Of a stretch of DNA of 64,000 nt, positions 11,464 to 22,180 are shown in pieces. Each line of letters begins with the position of its first letter. Positions within the stretch are counted from its first letter, which is position 1. Source of the DNA: Crithidia fasciculata (Eukaryota; Euglenozoa; Kinetoplastea; Trypanosomatida; Trypanosomatidae); the NCBI GenBank assembly GCA_000331325.2, contig CM003427.1, positions 958,501 to 1,022,500 of the forward strand. Reading direction: 5' to 3'. The translations under genes were made by a program, and so were the position numbers. The notes beneath the pieces were generated by a model, which had not been told where the DNA came from, searched no databases, and saw nothing but the letters and a program-made list of their open reading frames with translations.

Positions 11464-13740
11464 TTACGCCTTTCGCTGGAAGAAGTACAGGGAGGCCATA
11501 GAGAAGGGCGGGTTCTGCGACACACCGACCTTTTCGTCGTTGAAGAGCAACCACTTGCCGCTAGCGCGGTCGCGGATGTGGCAGACGTAGTGCCCTGTCC
11601 GCGCACTGGCACCCATGTGGCTTATCATCGCCGTCAGCTCATAGGAGGCGCTGCCGTTGGTGGCCACCGCGGGGATCGGCACGGCTGCTGCCGCCCCTTC
11701 CCCAGCAGGGGCCTCCGGTGCGCTACTGCTTTCCATATCCGCCTCCGCTGGCGCCGGCGCGGCGGCCGCTGCAGCCTCCGCTGCGATGTCGGGGTGGCTG
11801 AAGATGTAATCGACGGCGCGCTCCACGTTCATGTTCGTCTGCAGCAGGGCGTAGCGCGCCACGTCCATCTCGATGCCCATGCTGATGACGGAGACGAGGG
11901 CCACCTCATCCACCTCCTGCGCGGCGGCAGCTGGCGCGTCCGTCCGCGGACGCCGTGCCGCCGTCGTCGTGGCAGCCGGCATGAGCACCTCGCCGTCCTG
12001 CAGCCCCGTCCCGCGGTAGCCCTCCAGCACCAACTCCTGCGGCACCTCCACGTAGGCGTCCATCTTCTTTGTGTTGAGCGTCGCCACGTCGAAGTAGGTG
12101 CGGCGCAGGTAGACCGGCAGCACATCCGGGAAGGTGGCGAGGCGGGTCACCGTCGCGTACGTCGCGGCCTCGCCACACGCCTCGCAGCGGCACTCAATCT
12201 CGTTGGCAGCCGTCGCCGCCTGCAGGCAGTCCGCGAGGGAGCAGCGCGGGCGAAGGGCATCCAGCTCCTCCTCCGACAGCTTCGCAGCCGTGGCGGTGGC
12301 AGCGGCGTTGGCGGCGGCGACGGGGTCGATTGGGATCGGCAGCGAGAGGCAGCGGTCCTTCTCGTAGGAGTAGCGCACGCGGTGGCAGCGGTTGCACTGC
12401 ACGCGTTGCTCCACTGCCATCTCAACAACATCGGCCGGGTGCACCGCCGGCTCTCCCTCCGCCCCCTCCGCAGCTGGCAGTTTCATGTGGCGGCGCATCT
12501 CTTCGAGGAGATAGAGCAGGTACTCCTGCGCGTCCTGCTGGGCTCCAGTGCTGAACTCGGGGTGCTGTTGCGCGTAAACTTTCTTAAAGAGGCGCGGGCA
12601 GACGCCGTTGGTCGTCGCGGCGTCGTCGCCTTCGCGGCTGAACTCACCGGAGAGGAGGCCGGCCGCGACGCGCTCCGTCTGGCAGTGGCGGCAGCTGTAA
12701 GGGTCGGCTCTGCACTGCGCCTGGTGCGGCGTCGCGGCGCCGGGGTAGAAGGCGCGCTGGAAGGGCGTGAAGGACATGAGGCACTGCAGTACCGAGGCGA
12801 GGTAGCAGCTGTTGCCGATGTTGTGGATACCGGTGTGCCCGGAGCCGTAGACAGGCACCAGACTCGCCCCAGCCTCCGTGATCTTGTTAAAGTCGAACTG
12901 CGAGGAGTAGTCGTACTCCAACTCGCCCATTGTCTTGGCCGTCTTCTTTGCCGTGTGGATGTCAATGCCGAAGTGGGCCATGTGCGCCGCAAAGTGCACG
13001 TCGTCGACGTCGTCGTCGCAGGCGTAGCAGTAGTAGTCGGCTCCCTGCGCCGTCACCGTGCCGAGCTTCACACAAGCGGGGTGGCCCGTCTCCTCGTAGT
13101 GGCGGAGGGCGTGAGCGTTGCCACCAGCCTCGGCGCGTGGGCAGCCGATAGCGCCACACGTCACGCACATCCAATTGTTCACGAAGCAGCCGCAGTTCGC
13201 GACGGAGCAGACATCCTCCGACGTCGGAGGCCCGGCGGTGAACGGGCTGGGCAGCTGCTCGAGACACACCAGGTGCGGGCACTGCGGCTTTTGCAGGCGG
13301 CCCATGGCGTTGTCCGCGGCGTTGTCCGTCGCACCCGGCACAGGAGCGTTGATAATGGCGCTGTAGGCCTCCACGGCGAGCTCGGGCACCTCGGCAAACT
13401 GCACCTGGCAGTCGGCACAGCACACCGCCGTCGCGTACTCCTTCGGGGCAACCACGCCGAGGTAGTTGACATCCGTCACCGCCTCCGCCGCCTTTGCCGG
13501 CAGCTCCTTCACGGTGGTGTACATGACATGGGACTCGTGGAGGTCGAGATGCTTCTCAAGGTGCTCGGCGCAAAACCCGGCATGGCAGCTCATGCACACG
13601 TAGACGCCGTCACCGTGGCGGCAGGTGCGGCAGCAGTACGCACACTCGTCGCGGTGCACCGTCTTGCCGGCAAAAGGCAGCACCATCGCTGACTCGTCCC
13701 ACGCGTGTGGGCAAGCTTCCTGGGTAATGGTGAAGGGCAT
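11464..13740 (-). CDS. USP5/isopeptidase T-like ubiquitin hydrolase
   Basis: Encodes 758 aa from the ATG at 13740. USP5-type enzymes cleave unanchored polyubiquitin chains and recycle ubiquitin in cytosol and nucleus. Domains in order: an N-terminal Cys/His-rich variant zinc module (about 10-70); a UBP zinc finger (about 187-225, with WMCVTCG and a GHPACV-type end); the USP Cys box NIGNSCYLASVLQCL with catalytic Cys312; a CxxC pair in the fingers region; one UBA domain (about 610-650, VSVISMGIEMDVARY); and the His box TGHYVCHIRDR with His717. I see only one UBA where animal USP5 has two. The start is supported by a T10 tract and GTGCAG on the minus strand, leaving a four-base leader before the ATG. 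The catalytic boxes look intact. Confidence 0.93.
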   Translation of the reverse strand: MPFTITQEACPHAWDESAMVLPFAGKTVHRDECAYCCRTCRHGDGVYVCMSCHAGFCAEHLEKHLDLHESHVMYTTVKELPAKAAEAVTDVNYLGVVAPKEYATAVCCADCQVQFAEVPELAVEAYSAIINAPVPGATDNAADNAMGRLQKPQCPHLVCLEQLPSPFTAGPPTSEDVCSVANCGCFVNNWMCVTCGAIGCPRAEAGGNAHALRHYEETGHPACVKLGTVTAQGADYYCYACDDDVDDVHFAAHMAHFGIDIHTAKKTAKTMGELEYDYSSQFDFNKITEAGASLVPVYGSGHTGIHNIGNSCYLASVLQCLMSFTPFQRAFYPGAATPHQAQCRADPYSCRHCQTERVAAGLLSGEFSREGDDAATTNGVCPRLFKKVYAQQHPEFSTGAQQDAQEYLLYLLEEMRRHMKLPAAEGAEGEPAVHPADVVEMAVEQRVQCNRCHRVRYSYEKDRCLSLPIPIDPVAAANAAATATAAKLSEEELDALRPRCSLADCLQAATAANEIECRCEACGEAATYATVTRLATFPDVLPVYLRRTYFDVATLNTKKMDAYVEVPQELVLEGYRGTGLQDGEVLMPAATTTAARRPRTDAPAAAAQEVDEVALVSVISMGIEMDVARYALLQTNMNVERAVDYIFSHPDIAAEAAAAAAPAPAEADMESSSAPEAPAGEGAAAAVPIPAVATNGSASYELTAMISHMGASARTGHYVCHIRDRASGKWLLFNDEKVGVSQNPPFSMASLYFFQRKA

Positions 13741-13744
13741 GGCG

Positions 13745-13760
13745 CTGCACAAAAAAAAAA
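13745..13760 (-). promoter_or_regulatory. trans-splice acceptor of the USP5-like gene
   Basis: On the minus strand a T10 tract (13751-13760) is followed by GTGCAG; the AG is complementary to 13745-13746, four bases before the ATG. The spacing is very short, and use of this AG is inferred. Confidence 0.5.
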
Positions 13761-15471
13761 CGGAAATCAAAAAGCTGCGGCTCCTTGGTGCTGGGCGGGA
13801 AAACAACAAAACAGAGAATGGGGAGTAAAAGGGGGTAAAAGATACACCGAGGGACGCGGTTGTTCAACGGCAGGATAACCAAAAACAGTAACGAAAAAAA
13901 GCGAAGGTCAAAAGAAGTTGGCTGTCCGATGCAAGACGGAGAGCGCGAGGGTGAGAACAATTGAACGGGTGTTGCGCTGACACGACGGCGAGGTGTGGAG
14001 AGAGTAGTCGTTGTGGAGCGAGAAGAAGGAGCGAGTTGAGAGAGGGCGAGGTGAATGCATCCCCGTGCGCGTTTGTGTAAAGGTTGAAGAAAGGAGAGAG
14101 AGAGGTGTAGGGAAGGAGACGGAGAAAATGCGCAGAGGTGCGTTTAATTTCTGGAGGGGAAGGAGAGGCTGAATCCATGCGACACCTCGCATCGCCCGCT
14201 CGTGCCCCATAACCAGTGAGAATTGAGGGGGAAAGAGAGCGCGTGGAACCGCGCCGACCTGCTTGCATTTGTACCTAGCTTTGTAATTTATTCGTGCCGT
14301 ATCGGCGCTGACTGTGCGCCGGAAAAGAGAACATGTAAGGAAAGAAGTGGAAGTGGAAGGCGAAGCACAAAAAAAAAAAAGGAGGCGGTGCCGCTAAGGT
14401 CCAGTCGTGTTCTGACTTTCATGGCTTTGAAGGGACACGTAGAATAGAGAAGGCAGGCCCGCGCTCTGTCGGCGACGCGCACGCAATAAGATTAGCGAGC
14501 TCCCTGAGGAGGTCCACAAAGATCAGCAGCACCAACTGACATTTGTGCACCCAACGTTGCGAATATAAAAGAACCTACGACGTAGACATTTAAGGAAAAA
14601 AAAGAAGAGAGACAGCGCTGAAGAGAAAAAAGGGGAAAAGAACGTCTTGGGAAGGATACGCTAGCAAGGTGGAAAGATAAACGAAACGAAGAGAAGAGTA
14701 AGAACGAAGAAAAGGGTTTTCTGGGGGAAGGAGACGGGGAGAGAACGGCCGCGAGGAGAGGGAAACTCAGCTACGACGCAGGAGAAAAAAAAAGAAAGGA
14801 TTTCTATCTCCGTGTCAACGAGTGGGAGAAAGGTAAAGTCGCTTTCCTAAGTGCCTACCCGCCTGCGAGGTCCGTGGTGCAACACACACACACAGAGACA
14901 CTCGTGGTGGTTGCGGTGGCGGTGTCCGGATGGGTGGCTGCGTAGACCACCTCAGAGTATCACACCGCGGAGTTACTGCCTTCCTCATTGACTTCCATTT
15001 TGCTCCTGAGCTCTTAGAAGACGCGGAAGCGGAAGTCATGGAGGACAGGAGCGAAACAGGAAAAAAAAATAAAAAGGCTAGCGCGCTTGCAGCAGCGTCG
15101 CGAAGCGGTTTGCAAATGTGCTGCATCAGCATTACAGCACACAAAGAAGAGCTTGACCTGAGCGAAGGACAGAAATGAAGCCCACTCTGGAGCATCTTTT
15201 CTTGCCAACTCTCTTTGTTCCCTCGATTTTCTGCTTGCACGCTTGAGTTCTCTCTAAGGTTGAGCCACGAACTCGCTCCGTGGGCTGCGTGCAATGTCTG
15301 AACGAAAGCCCTTGACAGTGCGCATGTGTGCACCGCTCGGCAATCTGGCAAAGCATTCTCCAGCCCATGCACGCCCCATACAACCCCACATCCATGTACA
15401 AAAGACAAAACGAGAAAAAAAAAACAGATGTTTCTCTGTTCGCTTCCTCTTATCACCGCCCTGCAATTTGT
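13761..15471. other. intergenic 1.7 kb
   Basis: No supported gene. The plus strand is A/G-rich with several A9-A12 runs (T tracts on the transcribed strand), consistent with the 3' UTR of the hydratase gene and the 5' flank of the deubiquitinase gene. Confidence 0.55.
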
Positions 15472-16275
15472 TTACTTGTTCTCAAACTTCGCCTCGCGCT
15501 TCTCCACGAAGGCTGTCATGCCCTCCTTGCAGTCGTGGGTGGCAAAAGTGGAGCTGAACATCATGTGCTCGTAGTTGAGGCCCATCTGCTGCGTCGTCTC
15601 TTGCGACGCGTTGACACACATCTTGGCCAGCTTCGTCGTCAACTGGCTGAAGCCGGCTATCTTCTCCGCCATCGCCAGCGCCGTTGACATGAGCTCCTCG
15701 TGCTTCACCACGCGCGACACCAACCCTGCGCGCTCCGCCTCGGCGGCGGTGTAAATGGCACCCGTCAGCACCCACTCCATCGCACGCGCCTTGCCAATCA
15801 GTCGCGGCAGACGCTGAGTGCCGCCCAGGCCTGGCACGGTGCCAAGGGTGATCTCCGGCTGGCCAAACTTCGCCTTCTCGCTGGCGAGGATGATGTCGCA
15901 CGACATGGCCAGCTCGCAGCCGCCGCCGAGGGCAAAGCCGTTGACGGCAGCAATGATCGGCTTGCTGATGCGGCCCATGCGGTTGAGGGCATTAAGATCG
16001 TCACACATGACGCCCTCGCTGAAGGTGCGCTTCTGCATCCGCTTGATGTCGGCACCGGCGACGAAGGCACGCCCGGCGCCGGTGATGATAAAGACGCTGC
16101 AAGACGGGTCGCGGTCAAACTTCTCCAGGTGCGCCATGAGGCTGTCCGACACCGCCTGATTCAAGGCGTTAAGCTGCGTGGGGCGGTTGAGGGTGAGGGT
16201 CACAACGCGGCCCGCCTGCGCTGCCAACACCACCGGCTCGGCGGCGCAGCGGAGAAGAACGGAGAAGCGAAGCAT
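15472..16275 (-). CDS. enoyl-CoA hydratase, probably mitochondrial
   Basis: Encodes 267 aa, the usual length for a crotonase. It would hydrate trans-2-enoyl-CoA in fatty-acid beta-oxidation. The N-terminal 20-25 residues (MLRFSVLLRCAAEPVV) are basic/hydrophobic and look like a mitochondrial presequence. Crotonase signatures are present in order: FVAGADIKRM and ALGGGCELAMSCD (oxyanion hole), QPEITLGTVPGLGGTQRL (first catalytic Glu) and AMEWVLTG (second catalytic Glu). Both glutamates match the classical hydratase pattern, favouring hydratase over a dehalogenase or isomerase relative. An AG immediately precedes the ATG; upstream AGs are more likely as the splice site. Confidence 0.93.
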   Translation of the reverse strand: MLRFSVLLRCAAEPVVLAAQAGRVVTLTLNRPTQLNALNQAVSDSLMAHLEKFDRDPSCSVFIITGAGRAFVAGADIKRMQKRTFSEGVMCDDLNALNRMGRISKPIIAAVNGFALGGGCELAMSCDIILASEKAKFGQPEITLGTVPGLGGTQRLPRLIGKARAMEWVLTGAIYTAAEAERAGLVSRVVKHEELMSTALAMAEKIAGFSQLTTKLAKMCVNASQETTQQMGLNYEHMMFSSTFATHDCKEGMTAFVEKREAKFENK

Positions 16276-18404
16276 CTGTTAAAGCCGAGAGAGTTCTTTG
16301 CCGCTTTTAGAGCTCAAATGTGGGCCCGCTTACAGACTTCCTGTTTCGAGGAAAACCTGTAGTGCAGAGTGAGCCTTCGGTCGGAGTGCGAGGAGGTCGA
16401 CGAGGTCTTAGAGGGCGAGCGTCGCAGAGGAGAGAGCAAGGCAGAGATGCTGTGCGAAGTCCGACGAATACTTTTTTTTTCTAGAAAGACGGCAGGTGGA
16501 AGAATGCACTGGAAAGTGACGCACGTGTTTCCAGACGGCAGCGTTCCGGAAAGAGGCAAAGGCGAGGAAGAAAGGTAAGTACGAAAAGAAAAAAAAAAGG
16601 AAGAGTGGACGAGGAGGTGAGTAGAGAGCCTCAAGGTTTCACCTCTCCAGTGTGCACCACATGAAATGAATTAGTGTAAACGAAGAGCGACAAGAGACCT
16701 CACACAATGTACTTCAATCGCCATCGGCAATAATCGAAGCAAAGCACCCGGCTCGCTTCACTTGACCGCAGATGAGAGAACGAATGCAAAGAAGCGGCCC
16801 ACCACACACATCTCTTGTGGGGGCGATACGTTCGCATCGCTTCCGCAGCGGAAGAGATAGAGAGGAGTAAGAGCGAGCGCAGCGGTGTTGCGCTTGGTGA
16901 GAGAACAGTGTACAGTTTCCCTTTCTCGCTTCGCCTCCTCGAGCCGCTGTGATTGCTGTCCTGCGCTTGCAGAAGACTTTCACCTCAACGCCACGAACTT
17001 TCCCTTCATTCTTTTTCTCTCTCTTTTGTTGTTTAGTGCAAAGAGCATAAGTAGCTTTCAAAAACAAGGTAAAGAAAAAGTCTTTAATATCAAGGATAGG
17101 GGGGAGAAACGAGAAAAGCATGCAGCGCATTGCTGACAGTGAAAGCGACCGACCTGCGCGGAGTCAGGAGGAGCCGCTGAGGTGTGTTTGTGCGGCGAGC
17201 ACCGTCTCTCCCCCGTCGGGATATTACAATAAGAGAAAATTCAGACGCGCAACAGAAACAAATAGGAGAAAACAGATCCCAGCCAAGTGTACTGAAAAGG
17301 TGCAGAGCAGCTATCGCTGACCGTCTTGCTACTACGCACATGTAAGTGTATAAATGTACATCGGTAAACCACGTGGACATCATCCTTCGCAACTCAAACC
17401 CGCCGAACCCTCGTCCTTAAATCACCCAAAACGACAAATGCAAGCATTTCGCATTCCCACAGCTATCGCGCGAAGCAAACAGCGCAGCCGCCTTCCACCA
17501 TTGTGACAGTGTGGCTACTGCAGGGACGTACCGCACATTTTGCCTTTCATTGCCGCGACACTTCCGCCAATTGTGAAACCTATGTAACAACAAAACAAAA
17601 CAAAAGAAGACAACGAAACAGAGGAGAAATTAGCCATGACATAACATCATGCAAACAGAAAAAAAAATCAGAGAAAAAAGAGGAGGCAAAAATAAAAGAG
17701 CCCACAGCACCACAGCGTGCGTATATATGCACACACAGGTGTCTACTTGGTTGCTCACTTTAAAAGAAGGGAAAACGCGCACGTGCGAGTTCTTGTGATT
17801 GTAATTTGTATGCATAAAAAAAAGTACCACAAGAGCCTAATTTAAACGGATGACGTCGACTGCCGAGAAAGAGGACGCAAACGAAAAACAAAATAAAAAA
17901 GGGAGAGAGAGCGAGAGTAAGTAAATTTTCTGCCACTGAACGGCAGACAGCAAAAAAGAGCATTAACGTACGTGTGCCACAAACAAAAGCTCCGACAGCG
18001 TATAAGAATCAAGAGCAAGAGATGCGCTTAGGTACGTCACGAAACAAGATAAAATCAAAAACAGATTAAGTTAAACAGTGTGACTCTGCCGTGAAGCAGC
18101 AGCAGCAGGCTGAAGTAGCGAGCAGCAAAGAACAAGGACCGGTGCGCATTTTCCACCTGCGTGCAGTGCTTCAGCCGATCTCGGGGAGGGCCAGAAGTTA
18201 GGGGCACGAGGAGACAAAACGCACCAGCTTCACATACAGAGAGAGACAATGCGGTGTGAGGGGACATACGGAAAAGAAGAACAGGAAAACAAAAGCCCAA
18301 ATTTGGCAGTGACGAGAGAAAGAGAGAGAAGCAACTAAAGACAGCGTCGACAACTGACACATTGAATAGAAAGGGGTGGAAAACAAACGACACCTGCGAC
18401 AGAT
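16276..18404. other. intergenic 2.1 kb
   Basis: No supported gene on either strand. It is A-rich with several A7-A9 runs on the plus strand and a short T/C-rich plus-strand stretch near 16.9-17.05 kb. It should contain the 3' UTR of the kinase gene and the splice signals of the hydratase gene. Confidence 0.55.
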
Positions 18405-19523
18405 CTACAAAATTATTTTGTCCAGCTGCGCACTCACGTCCTTCTCCATGGACTCCTGAGTGCGATTCGACGCCTTCTCCTTCTGCGCGTCGTTGTTGAT
18501 GAGACGCGTCATCTGCTCCACCGCCATCTTCACCATCGCTTGCGCCGTGCTTTCCGTCATGTTTGCAAAGAAGGGGTGCTTCAGCAACTCGGCGCAGGTC
18601 GGCCGCACATCGGGGTTCCGCTCGAGGCATTGCTTCACGAAGTCCTTCGCGGTGTCGGAGAACTTCCCTGTTTCTGGAAGCGTAGGCGTGGTCCCTTGCT
18701 TCATCTTCGCCAGTAGCTGGAACAGGTTCATTTCCTCCGGCGGAGCCCACGGGTTCTTGCCTGTGACTGCGCCGATCATGGTGAGACCCAGTGACCAAAC
18801 GTCGCTGCTAAACCCGTACATCCCCTGCTCTAGCCGCTCCGGGGCCATATAGCACATCGTGCCAACGTACGTGGAAGACACGGCAAGGGTTTGGATGAGC
18901 TTCGAAACACCAAAGTCGGCAATCTTGACATGCCCATCCTCGCTGATGAGCAGGTTGCTCGGCTTCAAATCACGATGCAGCACGCGCTTCACGTCGTGCA
19001 GATACACGAGCCCCGAGACAACCTGAAAGAAGACTGCCTTCAGCAGTGTCTCGTTCAAACCGCCCCAGAAGTGGCCCAGGTCCTTCACCGTGTACGGCAT
19101 CCACTCCATTGGGATCACAATTGCATCATCCTCGGCGTCCCAAAATGCACCGTAGTTGTTCATCACGTAAGGGGAGTCGCCCCGCGCGCTAAAAAACTGC
19201 AGCTCGCGGTCTACCTCGTCGCGATGGGACTTGGAGGAGATGGGAATGCGTTTCATGGCGATCGGAGTACCCTTCTTGAGGCGCGCGAAGTAAACATCGC
19301 CACTCGCGCCAGCGCCGACGTTGCGCTTTGAGGAGTAGTCGATGTCATCTTTCTTCACGGTCGTTGGAAGCTCACGCCCGTCCTTCGTGTACATGCCCGC
19401 CTCGTTGAACAAAAACGCGCGAAACTGGAGCGATTTGTTGCTGTTGATCTGGTACGACTTAGAGTCCTGCTGAAACTCCTCCACGACGCCAGAGTCCAAG
19501 GAGAGGGCGGGCCGTTTCTTCAT
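18405..19523 (-). CDS. MAP kinase kinase (STE7-like)
   Basis: Encodes 372 aa from the ATG at 19523. MKKs phosphorylate MAP kinases on Thr and Tyr; in Leishmania some control flagellum length or differentiation (established for the family). The kinase domain spans about residues 65-335: glycine loop VGAGASGDVY, Lys91 in AMKRIP, HRD at 183-185 in HRDLKPSNLL, DFG at 203-205 and MAPERL as the APE motif. The activation loop SSTYVGT aligns with the MEK phosphosite plus VGT. The C-terminal tail (about 335-372) is Lys/Glu/Gln-rich. The catalytic residues look intact. Which trypanosomatid MKK it corresponds to I cannot say from sequence alone. Confidence 0.9.
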   Translation of the reverse strand: MKKRPALSLDSGVVEEFQQDSKSYQINSNKSLQFRAFLFNEAGMYTKDGRELPTTVKKDDIDYSSKRNVGAGASGDVYFARLKKGTPIAMKRIPISSKSHRDEVDRELQFFSARGDSPYVMNNYGAFWDAEDDAIVIPMEWMPYTVKDLGHFWGGLNETLLKAVFFQVVSGLVYLHDVKRVLHRDLKPSNLLISEDGHVKIADFGVSKLIQTLAVSSTYVGTMCYMAPERLEQGMYGFSSDVWSLGLTMIGAVTGKNPWAPPEEMNLFQLLAKMKQGTTPTLPETGKFSDTAKDFVKQCLERNPDVRPTCAELLKHPFFANMTESTAQAMVKMAVEQMTRLINNDAQKEKASNRTQESMEKDVSAQLDKIIL

Positions 19524-19684
19524 TTTCCTTCGTTTGTATCACCTGCTGTAGTATCAAGTAAAAAAAGCAAAAAAGACTGAGTGATTTTTCCTGAGGTTGG
19601 GTTTGAGCAGTGGTGTGACGCATCAACAACAACAAAAAAAAGGACAGAGAGAGGAAAATGGCAAACAGGGGCTTCATTACTTTT
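19524..19684 (-). promoter_or_regulatory. 5' flank of the MKK gene with its own splice signals
   Basis: On the transcribed strand there are T-rich tracts (complement of about 19560-19580 and 19632-19640) and AG-containing sequence ACTACAGCAG shortly upstream of the ATG. The MKK gene therefore does not need the polypyrimidine tract near 20.1 kb, which matters for the small candidate gene next to it. Confidence 0.45.
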
Positions 19685-19909
19685 TTATCGCTTTTCTTCC
19701 TGTACAGTGGGGGCTGTGCTTTGTCTCGTGCTAAAAGAAGATGTGCTGTCACTCCACTTCAGCTGGTCAATCAGGTATGTTTGTGTTTTTGACTCTCCTG
19801 ACTCCACTACTTCAGAGTCCAACTCTCCAAATGTCCGAGATGGCGAAATTATGAATGAGGAGACAACATTGCGTTGCGGCGACACCTTTGAAGACTGGAC
19901 ACAACGCAT
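19685..19909 (-). CDS. candidate small protein, 74 aa
   Basis: An ATG-initiated frame on the same strand as its neighbours, beginning MRCVQSSKVSPQRNVV and ending APTVQEEKR. The composition is not homopolymeric: Ser/Thr/Glu-rich with an LIDQLKW segment. A strong T/C tract on the minus strand (complement of about 20100-20155) ends in TTTTAAG, and the MKK gene downstream has separate splice signals, so a separate transcript is plausible. Against it: two very short upstream ATG frames lie between that AG and this ATG, and I recognise no homologue. It could equally be part of an intergenic region. Confidence 0.35.
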   Translation of the reverse strand: MRCVQSSKVSPQRNVVSSFIISPSRTFGELDSEVVESGESKTQTYLIDQLKWSDSTSSFSTRQSTAPTVQEEKR

Positions 19910-20355
19910 GAACACCCAATGGCTTCGGCACTCCACCGCAATACTGCCCCCTTCAGCGAGGCGTGCTGTTCATCGGCTTTTCCGTCTTGGAAACGCGCGG
20001 GTGCAGAATGAGCGCGTGCTTTGCAAATGAACAGTGAAAAGGAGAGCAAAGGTGGCAACGATGCGACTTAGAGCATTTGCTGCCTGCCTCTCGGCAGCGC
20101 TTAAAAGACAAAGTGAGAAAAAGTCCAGGTAAGAAAAAGAAAAAATGTAACACGCGTAGGAAAAGAGATTGGACTTGTTAACAGCAACAATTCAAACACA
20201 AACGTGTAGATGCGACACAACCCGAAGACGTGAGCTTCCCTTCTCAGAAGAGAGCATCAGTGCCATACTTTTTGCAGTATTTCTTCTTTTTCCTTTGGAG
20301 CAAATTTGAAAAACGATAATGTGCGCAAACCTGGGTATGCTTCCGGTACCCTGAT
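19910..20355. other. intergenic 0.45 kb with strong polypyrimidine tract
   Basis: Lies between the BAR-like gene and the candidate 74-aa gene. The main feature is the minus-strand T/C tract at about 20100-20155. Confidence 0.5.
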
Positions 20356-21507
20356 CTACTGGAAAAGGTCATCGAGATCTACTGATTTGGAAGCGACAGG
20401 TGAGCTCGGAGACGGCGAGGGATCTTGGTAGTGTGAAGCAGGACGTGCAGCCGCGGCGGTGTGTTCGGGAACCGAGGTTGAGGACGGCGGACATTTTCGG
20501 GGTGAAGCTGCTGCTGTGGGTGGAGCGCCGCCTGCTGGATTGCCCTGAAGAGCGTCTCCGGCTGAAGCACAGCTATTCCCCACCGCGGCGCGCTGCTGCT
20601 GCATCAAGTGGTGCTTTTCAGCCGTCAGCTGCCGCGACACCTTTTGTGCGTTCTTGACCGAGAGTAAGTTAGCTGCAATGGCTTTGCTGCCCTCCATCAT
20701 CTCGTGGAGAAAGAGGCCAAGCTGCACAAAGAATACGTTAGAGGATGCCCACCCTGTCATGGAGGACTGCTCCAGGGCGAACGTTGTGGCTGCCATGGCA
20801 GCTGCGAGAGAGTCGATGTACCGCTTGCCGTACCCTTCGAGAGCTTCTGACTCCTTCAGATAGTTAAATTCTGCAAACTGCACGGCGGGATCCTGACGTG
20901 TTGATGCCTTGCTCATCGCGTTCGTCACCTCGTTCTCCTTCACCTGCACCCGCCGCCGCTGCCGGTCGAAATCGGTGAGAGCAACCGAAACGTCATAGGA
21001 GGTGCTGGTATCCACCTCCTCTAACTGAACAACCGCACTCCGCGTCAAATCCGCGCACGTGCTTGTTGCAGAGCAGAAATCGTGTAGCGACTTCTTGAAC
21101 TGATTGTTTTTCTCGTGCATCTCGGCCAGATCTCGCAACAGCTGCTGCGCGTCGGCGTCCACAGCGGTGGAGCGGTCGTCGAGCTCCATATCGCACGTGG
21201 AGTGGAAGTATTCCAGCGTGCTGAAGAGGTGGTCCAGCTTGGACACTAGCTTCTGCGTCGTACCACTGATGCCATCAAACTCGTCAGCAATCTGAATAAG
21301 ACACCGGCGTGTCTCGTTCACCGCAGTCGCCCGTCTTTCATAGACCTCGTCTTTCGTACGCTCAAATTCCCCGAAAAGAGAGAGGAGGGATAGTTTCCCG
21401 GTAGTGATAAAGCGCTGCAAGCCGTTCACACCCTTGAATTTTTCCAAAGAGGATCCCAGATTGTAAAGGAGGTCCTCGATGCTGCGGGAAGTGTTTTGCA
21501 GACTCAT
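20356..21507 (-). CDS. BAR-like helical protein, function unknown
   Basis: Encodes 383 aa from the ATG at 21507 (MSLQNTSRSIEDLLYN); the frame extends upstream but without another ATG. Residues 1 to about 270 are predicted to be long amphipathic helices with almost no Pro/Gly, resembling the three-helix layout of BAR/arfaptin-type membrane-curving proteins (for example LSSLFGEFERTKDEVYER-like and KENEVTNAMSKAS-like segments). The tail from about 300 on is Pro/Ser/Ala-rich and disordered, ending SVDLDDLFQ, an acidic-hydrophobic short motif of the type that binds endocytic adaptors (inference). A role in vesicle trafficking is therefore only a suggestion. Codon use is less G/C-biased at third positions than in genes further from the strand switch. 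Confidence 0.75.
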   Translation of the reverse strand: MSLQNTSRSIEDLLYNLGSSLEKFKGVNGLQRFITTGKLSLLSLFGEFERTKDEVYERRATAVNETRRCLIQIADEFDGISGTTQKLVSKLDHLFSTLEYFHSTCDMELDDRSTAVDADAQQLLRDLAEMHEKNNQFKKSLHDFCSATSTCADLTRSAVVQLEEVDTSTSYDVSVALTDFDRQRRRVQVKENEVTNAMSKASTRQDPAVQFAEFNYLKESEALEGYGKRYIDSLAAAMAATTFALEQSSMTGWASSNVFFVQLGLFLHEMMEGSKAIAANLLSVKNAQKVSRQLTAEKHHLMQQQRAAVGNSCASAGDALQGNPAGGAPPTAAASPRKCPPSSTSVPEHTAAAARPASHYQDPSPSPSSPVASKSVDLDDLFQ

Positions 21508-22180
21508 CTTTTTGTTCCAATAGCGTTGATACCAAAGCTTCAGCCCGTGCAAAAGTCGAGATGGTAGCAGAGAACTAAAAGACGCCTATGGTGCCTAGTA
21601 AATGTTTTGGCTGTTTGAAATTCAGTTGCTGTGAAAGCGGGTTTTGCGGGGACAGGAAGATGCACGATGTTGATGCCGAAAGGAACAGAGACACGTGCGC
21701 AAGTAGTGAGGAGGAGAATAACACTAGGTATATCGAAACCGGTTTCGTTTTCCTTTCTCGACAAACTACACAAATTTGGTATCTTGCTGGGCGTGACTTC
21801 AGACCCGGGCATGCACTGTCGATTGTACACCGCCTAGAGCGTTTTGATCATGTGCGATGTGCAGCCTCCTCGTTTAATATTTCTGTCAAAAGAAGAAGAA
21901 GAAGGTGGCGACAAAACTTAAAGCGCGACTACGGCGAAAATAAGATAAACGCCAATCTCCAATTTTTTTTTTTTGCTTGAGCCTCAAAGGAGCATACTTT
22001 TAGTACCGCAAGCAAATCCAACACACTTCTGCACCTTTTTTGTTTTGTCCGCTCCACAAATCTCTCGCTACGAAACAACACAGCTTTAATTAGGATGAGA
22101 CCAGGGCTTGAAAAAAAAAAACCAGAGAATTGCTTTCACGACCCGACTTCTTCGCAGCCCGTGATGCAGCCTGCGCTATT
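21508..22180. other. intergenic 0.67 kb
   Basis: No supported gene. It should hold the 3' UTR of the NAP gene and the splice site of the BAR-like gene. A T12 run lies on the plus strand near 21963-21975. Confidence 0.55.
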